Assembly: GCA_902587325.1 (NCBI GenBank)
Contig: CACIKV010000004.1
Coordinates: 34,809-98,808 of the forward strand
Source of the DNA: an uncultured Bacteroidota bacterium
GTDB lineage: Bacteria; Bacteroidota; Bacteroidia; Flavobacteriales; Flavobacteriaceae
Direction: 5' to 3'
DNA length: 64,000 nt
Shown piece after piece: positions 7,608 to 15,004 of this stretch (the stretch's first letter is position 1; every line of letters begins with the position of its first letter). Both the position numbers and the translations under genes were made by a program. The notes under the pieces were generated by a model. The model was not told the DNA's origin, ran no database searches, and saw only the letters and a list, made by a program, of their open reading frames with translations.

Positions 7608-9275
7608 ATGAAATTTTTTTTCAATCTTTTAAAAGTTCTTTTTTCTTTTTCATTAGTGATTAATTTAATGTCTTGTGTTAAAAACACTCAACCAAACATT
7701 GTTTTGATAATGGTTGATGATTTGAATGATTATCCTGAAGTTTTTAATGGCCATCCTCAAGCAAAAACACCCAATATTAAAAAATTAGCTAATTCAGGTA
7801 CCTCTTTTTTAAATGCATATACTAATGATCCAATGTGTGGACCCTCAAGAGCTAGTATGATTACTGGTGTCTATCCACATAATTCATCAAACTTTTGGCA
7901 AGACTCTTGGCTTAAAAACAAGGTTTTGTCCAATACAAAAACTATTATGGAAAAATTCAAAGAGAATGGTTACAATGTTGTTGGAAGTGGTAAAATTTTA
8001 CATCACCACTCAAGTAATTTGTGGAGCGAATTTGAGCATAAAGCAGACTATGGACCGGTTGCTTACAAAGGAAATAAAGAAAAAGGAAAAAAAGGGATGG
8101 CTCATCCTGATGTGCCAAAACCTTTTTCTTCAATTGGTCAAATCGATGGATCTTTCGGAGCTTTAAAAAACATATCTAATTTAGAAATGGATGGAGAAAA
8201 AATTTCGTGGGCTTATGGTGGATCTGCAGGATACAAAGAGTTTCAATACAATAATGAAGAAGATAGAGATTTAACACCAGATGAAATTAATGCCAAATGG
8301 GCTGAAGATAAGCTTAATGAGTTTGCAAGTTCTGATAATGAGCAACCATTTTTTTTAGCTGTTGGCTTTTTGAGACCACATACACCATTGATAGCTCCTC
8401 AAAAATATTTTGACATGTATCCAATAGAGGATATACAGTTAGCTAATATTTTAGAAAATGACAAGGATGATACTTTTAGAAATTATGATTTAAACTATAA
8501 AAATTTATTAATTGAAACGGAAAAAAAAGGTTCATCTCCTACGCACCAACAACTTACAAGAAGATGGATTGAAATGTTTGAAAATTTGGAAAAATCCTAT
8601 GATGATCCGGAAGAAGGTTTAAAAAGATTTACTCAGGCCTATTTGGCTTGCGTTTCTGCTGTTGATGATAATATTGGTCAAGTAATGAACGCAATTGATA
8701 ATTCCAGATTAAAAGATAATACTATTATCATTTTAGTTAGCGATCATGGATGGACTATGGGAGAAAAAGATCATGTTTATAAAAATTCGTTGTGGGAAGA
8801 AAGTACTCGAATTCCTATGATAATTAGGGCTCCAGGTGTAACTAAATTTAAATCAAAAGTGACTCATCCTGTATCATTGATTGATATTTATCCAACATTG
8901 TTGGGTTTAGCTGGATTGGATACTGAAACTAAGAAAAATGATAATGGAAAATCACTAGATGGTTATAGTCTAGTTCCTTTTTTAAAAGATCCAGAATCAG
9001 AGGATTGGGAAGGTCCTGAGGCAGCATTGACAGTAGTTTACAGCTCATATGCCAATAGGAATATTCCTGCAAACCATCATTATTCAGTTAGGACAAAAGA
9101 TTGGAGATATATAATATATAACTCAGGTAAGGAGGAATTGTATCATAATGCTAAGGATCCTAAGGAGTGGAATAATTTAGTTTTTAATAATTCACATCCA
9201 AAAAGAGATGAAATGGTTAAAATTTTAAAACAAATGACATATCCAATGATTCCCAACGGACTATTGAAAAAATAA
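7608..9275 (+). CDS. S1-family (formylglycine-dependent) sulfatase lipoprotein
   Basis: Type I sulfatase of 555 residues. The signal peptide ends in the lipobox LMSC (Cys23). The formylglycine signature C-G-P-S-R has its modified cysteine at C77. Metal-binding D37-D38 sit in IVLIMVDDLND, and the VSDHGWTMGEK block carries the late metal ligands. Segments such as VGFLRPHTPLIAP and the YPTLLGLAGL region resemble iduronate-2-sulfatase-like S1 members. It should remove sulfate esters from a polysaccharide or oligosaccharide outside the cytoplasm. The Cys must be matured by a formylglycine-generating enzyme that is not in this window. It is transcribed away from the beta-helix operon and followed by an AraC regulator after 67 bases. 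Sulfatase identity is firm; the target position on the sugar is unknown. Confidence 0.93.
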   Translation: MKFFFNLLKVLFSFSLVINLMSCVKNTQPNIVLIMVDDLNDYPEVFNGHPQAKTPNIKKLANSGTSFLNAYTNDPMCGPSRASMITGVYPHNSSNFWQDSWLKNKVLSNTKTIMEKFKENGYNVVGSGKILHHHSSNLWSEFEHKADYGPVAYKGNKEKGKKGMAHPDVPKPFSSIGQIDGSFGALKNISNLEMDGEKISWAYGGSAGYKEFQYNNEEDRDLTPDEINAKWAEDKLNEFASSDNEQPFFLAVGFLRPHTPLIAPQKYFDMYPIEDIQLANILENDKDDTFRNYDLNYKNLLIETEKKGSSPTHQQLTRRWIEMFENLEKSYDDPEEGLKRFTQAYLACVSAVDDNIGQVMNAIDNSRLKDNTIIILVSDHGWTMGEKDHVYKNSLWEESTRIPMIIRAPGVTKFKSKVTHPVSLIDIYPTLLGLAGLDTETKKNDNGKSLDGYSLVPFLKDPESEDWEGPEAALTVVYSSYANRNIPANHHYSVRTKDWRYIIYNSGKEELYHNAKDPKEWNNLVFNNSHPKRDEMVKILKQMTYPMIPNGLLKK

Positions 9276-9342
9276 ATTCGAATGCTTCAATTTTACGATT
9301 AAATTAAAATTTCATAATTTTATTAGTGAAACAACTAACATT

Positions 9343-10206
9343 TTGAAACTCAAATACTCAATTCATAATAAAAATGAACAAAAGAGTTTTTACGTTAAAC
9401 GTAAAAACACCCCTTACCGAGGAGATGATTGGCATTATCACGATGAATTTGAGTTATATTTTCCCATGACTGGTTCTGGTATTAGAATTGTTGGGGATAG
9501 CATGGAATATTACGGCTCGAACGAATTAGTTTTTTGTGGGACTAACCTTCCGCACTTATTTAAAACTAATTCTGAAGATAATGATCATGACAGAGTTGTT
9601 GTTAAATTTAGTAAATCACTTATCTGGCAAATTATTGATAATGTTCCAGAGTTTGTAAAAATAAAGCAACTTTTAATTAAATCTTCCAGAGGAATTTTAT
9701 ATCCCGTTTCAAAAAGTTATTCATTAGTTAATGATTTTATTAGATTGTCTGAAGCTAATGGGGCAGGTAGAGTTATTCAGCTATTAAATATTTTGAATAA
9801 AATTTCTAAAATGGAAGATTTTAGGCTATTAACATCAGACAGTTATAAAAATATTTCTGAAAGTCGTAATGACGAAAGGCTTCAAAAGGTTATAAATTTT
9901 ATTACTGAAAATTTTTATAGAGAAATTTCTCTTAAGGAATTAGCTGAAATTTCATTTATGACTACAAACTCTTTTTGCAGGTATTTCAAGGAAAGAACAA
10001 ATAAGACTGCGTTTGAGTTTATTAGAGAATTTAGAATTAGTAAAGCATGTCAAATGATTATTAATAGTAACAAAACAATCTCTCAGATTTGTGATGATAC
10101 TGGATTTAATTCGTTTTCAAGTTTTAATCGTGTTTTTAAATCTGTTAAGGGAATTACTGCAAGTGAATTTAAATATATGTATCAAGAGATTAATTTTTCT
10201 AATTAA
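9343..10206 (+). CDS. AraC-family transcriptional regulator with N-terminal cupin
   Basis: Regulator of 287 residues. An N-terminal cupin-like sensor (WHYHDEFELYFP followed by TGSGIRIVGD) spans roughly residues 30-100, and a C-terminal double helix-turn-helix AraC domain spans about 185-285 (ISLKELAEISFMT, then SQICDDTGFNSFSSFNRVFK). The only start that fits the family N-terminus is TTG at 9343, and no ATG is nearby. Its stop overlaps the stop of the convergent cycloisomerase-like gene by 4 bases. Its place between sulfatase and sugar-acid genes suggests that it senses a sugar from the glycan and controls this locus. A paralogue lies at 41513-42370. Confidence 0.9.
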   Translation: MKLKYSIHNKNEQKSFYVKRKNTPYRGDDWHYHDEFELYFPMTGSGIRIVGDSMEYYGSNELVFCGTNLPHLFKTNSEDNDHDRVVVKFSKSLIWQIIDNVPEFVKIKQLLIKSSRGILYPVSKSYSLVNDFIRLSEANGAGRVIQLLNILNKISKMEDFRLLTSDSYKNISESRNDERLQKVINFITENFYREISLKELAEISFMTTNSFCRYFKERTNKTAFEFIREFRISKACQMIINSNKTISQICDDTGFNSFSSFNRVFKSVKGITASEFKYMYQEINFSN

Positions 10207-11378
10207 TTTTGTTTAATTAATTCTTCAAGATTTTTTATTCCTTTAGTTTTTTTAGTATAAATGTTAAGTGCTTCTTCATTAACTTCTAATCCAAGTCCTG
10301 GTGATTTAGGTACCAGTATTGTACCATTTTTCATTTTTATTTTAGGACTTGTTAAATTCTCTCTTAAAGCATTTTCTGTTTGATCATATTCAAGATAAAA
10401 ATCTGATTCATTCATTCTGCCAGGAATTGATTCTAAATTTGAAATGAAATGGAGCGCTACATGTAAACCGATTGAACTACCCCAGGTGTGAGGAATAATA
10501 TCAATTCCATTGGAGCTGGCAAGTGCAGAAATTCTCTTAGCTTCTGTCAACCCTCCACATGCACAAATGTCTGGTTGAATTATATCTACGGATTTATTTT
10601 TAATTATTTGGTTAAATCCGAATCTAAGATATTCGCATTCTCCACCAGCAATAGGAATTCTAGATTTCATTCTTAGATCAGAATATTGTTCATAAAATTC
10701 AGGTGAAATTGGTTCCTCAAACCATGAAATATCGTAAGGCTCAATTTTTCTACAAAGTTCTAACGCCTCACTGTAGCTATATGCATGATTGGAATCAATC
10801 ATAAGTTTGATATTAGGACCAACTATATTTCTTAATTCCTTAATATTATTTAAATCTTTGTTAATTCCTAGACCAACTTTCATTTTAATGGCTTTAAAAC
10901 CTTCTTTTAAATATTTTTCAGCTTCAATTTTATAATCTTTTGTTGGGTTATCTTTTTCTGTAAAATACATTCCGGTTGCATATGGAACAATATTTTCTCT
11001 GTGAACACCACCAAGAAGTTCGCCAACACTGAGTCCTAATAGTTTCCCTTTAATATCCCACAAAGCAATATCAATAGCACTTATAGACGCAACTAAAACA
11101 CCTCTTCTAGCAAAATCAAGTGATTTTCTATACATTTTATGCCATATAACTTCATTGTTAATCGGATTTTCACCAATTAAAAATTTCTTGAAAAAATCAA
11201 TTCCAGATTCTACTATTTTTGCAGGCCCATAACCCTCTCCCCAACCGTAAGTTCCATCATCACAGCTTACTTTTACAATACAAATACTTCTTTCATCGTA
11301 ACCCCATTGTGAAAAGAAAAAATTCTTTTCAAGTGAATCTTTTAATACAAATGTTTCTATGCTATTTATTTTTTTCAT
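10203..11378 (-). CDS. Enolase-superfamily (mandelate racemase type) sugar-acid cycloisomerase or dehydratase
   Basis: Enzyme of 391 residues with the full mandelate-racemase-subgroup active site: K165-M-K167, metal ligands D195 (with N197), E221 in FEEP and E247 in GGE, then D270 in QPD and H297 in HTWGSS. The capping domain carries CDDGTYGWGE, GPA and IDIALWDIKGK. As I recall it, D-galactarolactone cycloisomerase (Gci) has very similar blocks over its whole length, including the C-terminal YDxTxN and PGLGLEVN segments; this is from memory, not an alignment. The 3,6-anhydrogalactonate cycloisomerases belong to the same superfamily. With ALDH, KDG kinase and KDPG aldolase nearby it would supply the 2-keto-3-deoxy acid. 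A plain sugar-acid dehydratase remains possible. Confidence 0.85.
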   Translation of the reverse strand: MKKINSIETFVLKDSLEKNFFFSQWGYDERSICIVKVSCDDGTYGWGEGYGPAKIVESGIDFFKKFLIGENPINNEVIWHKMYRKSLDFARRGVLVASISAIDIALWDIKGKLLGLSVGELLGGVHRENIVPYATGMYFTEKDNPTKDYKIEAEKYLKEGFKAIKMKVGLGINKDLNNIKELRNIVGPNIKLMIDSNHAYSYSEALELCRKIEPYDISWFEEPISPEFYEQYSDLRMKSRIPIAGGECEYLRFGFNQIIKNKSVDIIQPDICACGGLTEAKRISALASSNGIDIIPHTWGSSIGLHVALHFISNLESIPGRMNESDFYLEYDQTENALRENLTSPKIKMKNGTILVPKSPGLGLEVNEEALNIYTKKTKGIKNLEELIKQN

Positions 11379-11437
11379 TAAAAAATTAAAGCTACTTATA
11401 CAAATTCCTTTTGCACTTTCAGGACTTATCTATAAAA

Positions 11438-11454
11438 TTTCAAAAATTATCTTT
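11438..11454 (-). promoter_or_regulatory. Copy 1 of a 17-base element (AAAGATAATTTTTGAAA)
   Basis: The sequence AAAGATAATTTTTGAAA reads on the minus strand here, 59-76 bases upstream of the cycloisomerase-like gene. An identical copy in the opposite orientation lies at 14532-14548 upstream of the GH2 gene. Candidate binding site for a local regulator. Confidence 0.4.
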
Positions 11455-11464
11455 TAATAATTAG

Positions 11465-11477
11465 TGTTTGACAAACA
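11465..11477. promoter_or_regulatory. 13-bp palindrome TGTTTGACAAACA
   Basis: Perfect inverted repeat TGTTTG-A-CAAACA in the 118-base spacer between the end of the GH2 gene and the start of the cycloisomerase-like gene. It is 10 bases from the 17-base element. The size and symmetry suit an operator for a dimeric protein; no specific regulator can be named. Confidence 0.35.
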
Positions 11478-11496
11478 TGATATTCAGTTGATAATA

Positions 11497-14469
11497 CTAG
11501 TTAAAATAATCAATCATATTTAATAAAATGATTTCAGAAACCGGATCAAAACCAATATTTTCTATTAGTTTAAGCGTTGATAATACCATTTTTCCTTTTT
11601 CATGTTTTACAATTGAAAGATCTGAACCAGACCAAACCTCACCTGAACCAATATAGTTTCTTTTTAAAATATTACCATCAGGAATTCTATCAAAAGCTAT
11701 TGTTTGTACTATATTGTCCCCTTTAAAATTTCTTAAACTAATTGAGGGTGCGATATTTTCATATATCCCCGACAAATTAACATTAACTGGAAGATTCTTA
11801 AAAAATTTATGTTTAGAGTTTATATGCAATATACCGTCCCATAAACCTTGTGAAATATTTTTAACTGGTTTTTGCGGAAGATAATCGATTCCGTCAGCAA
11901 TAAATGTAAGGTTAGGACCAATTCTTTTTCTTGTTTTTCCAGGTATTTTAAGAAATATAGCATTACCTCCTTCACTTACAAAATTATTTATATCATCCAT
12001 TTTATTACTAAAATTATCTGATCTATCTAATTTATTTTTTTCTATTACATTACCATCTTTAGAATTTGTAACATCTGAATAGATGTCATTAATAATTACA
12101 GGAACATCTAGTGAAGTTGATTTACTAAAAATTTCATAATTAATATTATATTTTTTTAAAAAATCAATAATTCTATTGTCGTTTTTTATAATAGCAACGT
12201 CCTTTGTAATTCTCCTTCTATCAATAAAAAAAACATTAAAAATAATTGAGCTAGAATAATCAATCAATTTATCTTTTAATATGGTTACTGTTACTTCATA
12301 TTCTCCTGTTTCTAGGTCATTACCTAAATTAATTTCATCGAGTGAATTAATCCCATTTTCGATAGAAATTTTTAATTTTTTATTGTAAATAGATTTTTTA
12401 GTATTATTTAAAAGTTTAAAAGCACTAATTATTATCTCGTTTTTCTGTGCTGCATTTTCATTAATAATTTTAGTCGAAATTTTTACATCTTCACCCTGGA
12501 AATAATTACGTTTATTTGTTCTTAATACTGCAATTTTAGGCAGGTTACCTTCTTTAGTTAGTTCATACGCAAGCCCTTTGGGATTTCTCCAAAGATCCAA
12601 TAAACCAGCACCAATTATCCAGTCTCCTGCTGTCAATGCATGAACACAATATCCAATAATATTATCATTTGATCTAATTGCTTCAATCATTCTCTTATTG
12701 GCAATGCCATGTATTTCTTGTTGTTTTTTATAAAAGTTACTAGCATTTTTAAATAATTTAATAAGTCCAGTCTCTTTCAATTTCTCTTTAATTTCTCTAT
12801 TGAATCTAAGGTGATATAAGTATGGGTAAGTTATAGGATTTCCATGGTTTATAAAATCAATTTCATTATCTTCTAAATCTGGTAAACTACCATATCCAAT
12901 TTCAGAAACGTATGAAGGAATATTTGGAACAACATTCCTGCCTGGGGTTGGAGCATTTAGACCTCTTTTTTTATTTTCCTCATCACTGAAGCCAATTGTT
13001 AGAAAGCCATCAAATTTATTATTTGTTATGTTTGGACCAGGATAATTGTGAATATCATTAAATTTGAATGCTTTAGTACTATAAGGCAGATATAAGTTTG
13101 CGCCTTCTGCCCATCCGCCTGATTCATCCAATATTAGTCTTGTGGGATCTAACTCTCTAGCCTTTAACGACATTGGTTTTAGCATATTGGCAAGAACAGG
13201 TCTTCTTATTTCATTGAACAATTCCCATTGAACTATTGAGGGATGATTTCGATCTCTCAGAATGGATTCCGTAATTTCATTTTCAACTCTTTTTGGTAGA
13301 TAGGCAGTTTCAATTGGCATATCCATACACTCTATAGCCATGCTACCAACTGTTAAAATACCTAAAGAGTCTGCAATGTGAAGCCATTCTTTGGGAGGCG
13401 GTTTTCTCCATGGTCTAATCATATTAAATCCAGCATTTTTAGCCAATAAAATTTCTTTTATCATCATTTCTCTGGAATCAGGATATGATAGTTTAACTGG
13501 ATACAAACCTTCAAAAAAAGCTGCTTTGAGATATAATGGCTTATCGTTTAAAAAAAATTTATTGTCTTTGACAGTAAACTCTCTTAATCCAAATTTTTCA
13601 TTTACATTATCTAAAATTTTATATGTTGTGTCATTTGAATTAATGTTAACCTCAAATAGGTTTATATTTAGATTATAAAGATTAGGGTTTTCTGGAGACC
13701 AAATTTTGTGCTTATTTATTTTCCCATTTATGTATTCTTTAACTTTTAAATTAGAATTCTTCAAATCAAAAAATTTTTCAATTTTATTTTGATTATTTAT
13801 CTCAGCTATAATTTTGTATAAACCATCACCAAGACCATTTACGATTTCATTTTCAATTGAAATTTCACCTGTTTTATGATTACTTTTAATAAAAACATCA
13901 TTAATATGAGTATGACCTGTAAATGATAAATAAACATCTTGCCATATGCCGCCTGTGTATGACCCACGCCACTGAGGAGTCTCCATTTGTCCAATTCCAT
14001 CAATTATTTTATCCTGAATAGTGATTGGTCCTAAAACTTTCACAATTAGTATATTTTCATTTTCAAAATCAACAACGTGTTCAATATTAAAATTAAATGG
14101 TGAAAAACCGCCCTCATGAAATCCTAAAGAATTATCATTTAGAAATACTTCAGTTAAATAATTTGATGCATTAAAATTTAGATGAATTTTATTTCCTTTT
14201 TTTGATTCGTTTACTTTAAATTTAGTCCTGTAGTAAACTACACCTTCATAATCTTTTTTAAATCTTTCCCAAACACTTGGTACCGTAATTTTTTCAATAT
14301 TACCATTACTAAATCCATCATTGGAACTGAATTTCTTTATTTTTCCTTCATTATTTTTATCATAAATTATTTCCCATTCTCCATTAAGAGATATTGTTTC
14401 ATCACGATTTAGTTGTGCATTTGTCGAACAAAAAAATATAAAAAATAAAAAAGCATTGATAAGTCTCAT
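11497..14469 (-). CDS. GH2-family glycoside hydrolase (beta-galactosidase/beta-glucuronidase-like), secreted
   Basis: Protein of 990 residues with a cleavable signal peptide (about 18 residues, ending STNA). The order is: GH2 N-terminal jelly-roll domain (LNGEWEIIYD near 28, VPSVWERF near 63, YYRTKF near 79), Ig-like domain (about 185-300), TIM barrel with acid/base E420 in QWELFNE and nucleophile E523 in VSEIGYGS, and a long C-terminal part. The last 200 residues (FVSEGGNAIFL-type segments) look like the glutamine-amidotransferase-like domain found in some Bacteroidota GH2 enzymes. It should act in the periplasm on oligosaccharides of the same glycan as the sulfatase. Exact sugar specificity is open. 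It sits 96 bases downstream of a fucP remnant. Confidence 0.88.
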   Translation of the reverse strand: MRLINAFLFFIFFCSTNAQLNRDETISLNGEWEIIYDKNNEGKIKKFSSNDGFSNGNIEKITVPSVWERFKKDYEGVVYYRTKFKVNESKKGNKIHLNFNASNYLTEVFLNDNSLGFHEGGFSPFNFNIEHVVDFENENILIVKVLGPITIQDKIIDGIGQMETPQWRGSYTGGIWQDVYLSFTGHTHINDVFIKSNHKTGEISIENEIVNGLGDGLYKIIAEINNQNKIEKFFDLKNSNLKVKEYINGKINKHKIWSPENPNLYNLNINLFEVNINSNDTTYKILDNVNEKFGLREFTVKDNKFFLNDKPLYLKAAFFEGLYPVKLSYPDSREMMIKEILLAKNAGFNMIRPWRKPPPKEWLHIADSLGILTVGSMAIECMDMPIETAYLPKRVENEITESILRDRNHPSIVQWELFNEIRRPVLANMLKPMSLKARELDPTRLILDESGGWAEGANLYLPYSTKAFKFNDIHNYPGPNITNNKFDGFLTIGFSDEENKKRGLNAPTPGRNVVPNIPSYVSEIGYGSLPDLEDNEIDFINHGNPITYPYLYHLRFNREIKEKLKETGLIKLFKNASNFYKKQQEIHGIANKRMIEAIRSNDNIIGYCVHALTAGDWIIGAGLLDLWRNPKGLAYELTKEGNLPKIAVLRTNKRNYFQGEDVKISTKIINENAAQKNEIIISAFKLLNNTKKSIYNKKLKISIENGINSLDEINLGNDLETGEYEVTVTILKDKLIDYSSSIIFNVFFIDRRRITKDVAIIKNDNRIIDFLKKYNINYEIFSKSTSLDVPVIINDIYSDVTNSKDGNVIEKNKLDRSDNFSNKMDDINNFVSEGGNAIFLKIPGKTRKRIGPNLTFIADGIDYLPQKPVKNISQGLWDGILHINSKHKFFKNLPVNVNLSGIYENIAPSISLRNFKGDNIVQTIAFDRIPDGNILKRNYIGSGEVWSGSDLSIVKHEKGKMVLSTLKLIENIGFDPVSEIILLNMIDYFN

Positions 14470-14531
14470 ATTTCAAGTTTGTATCTTTAAATTACCAAAA
14501 CTTTTTAATAATAGATTATTTAATTAGACTG

Positions 14532-14548
14532 AAAGATAATTTTTGAAA
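14532..14548 (+). promoter_or_regulatory. Copy 2 of a 17-base element (AAAGATAATTTTTGAAA)
   Basis: Identical to 11438-11454 but inverted relative to it, so the two copies flank the GH2 gene. It lies 63-79 bases upstream of the GH2 start, in the spacer to the fucP remnant. Confidence 0.4.
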
Positions 14549-14565
14549 CTGAAATGATAAAAAAC

Positions 14566-14997
14566 TTAGTATTTATTATTTTTTGATCCGAATCTTGCTA
14601 TATATATAAAACAAAAAATTGGAAGTATAAATGAAAAGTTTATTTCTGAAATACCAAAAAATCTAATATCATTAACTGAATATCCGCCTATATCAATTAT
14701 TGTTGCTTGCAACTTTGGCATTAGCGCTCCTCCAACAATAGCCATTATTAGTCCAGCAGATCCAATTTTACTCTCTTCACTGTTTAAATTACTAAGTGAT
14801 AGTCCATAAATAGTTGGGAAATTTATCGACATAAAAAATGATACTCCAACCAGTAAGCACAAGCCTGCAACTCCTTCAAATACAATTGCACCAAAAGTAA
14901 ATATCGATGCAAGAATTGCATAATATTTTAATAGATCACCTGCATTAATGTATTTCAATAAATACGTACCTACGGCTCTTCCAGTAAAAAAAAATAG
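14566..14997 (-). pseudogene. fucP: 3' remnant of an L-fucose:H+ symporter (FucP-like MFS) gene
   Basis: An open frame of 144 codons that begins directly after an in-frame TAG (14998-15000) and has no ATG. It matches only the C-terminal third of FucP-type sugar transporters: a GRAVGTYLL segment, FPTIYGLSL, then KIGSAGLIMAIVGGA followed by the last helices. Family members have about 430 residues, so the first 280 or so are missing. Directly upstream is the natural end of the GH78-like gene (stop at 15005), not the missing fucP sequence in another frame, so this is a deletion or replacement and not a simple frameshift. A 9-A run sits at 14986-14994. A TTG at 14958 could start a 130-residue product, but it would hold only a few helices and is unlikely to transport anything. 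Confidence 0.8.
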
Positions 14998-15004
14998 CTA
15001 AACT

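Noticed and set aside
7481..7687. 68-codon minus-strand open frame across the sulfatase signal-peptide region
   Set aside because: It overlaps the sulfatase start and the inverted repeat, is Ile/Lys-rich without domain features, and is best explained by AT-rich sequence.
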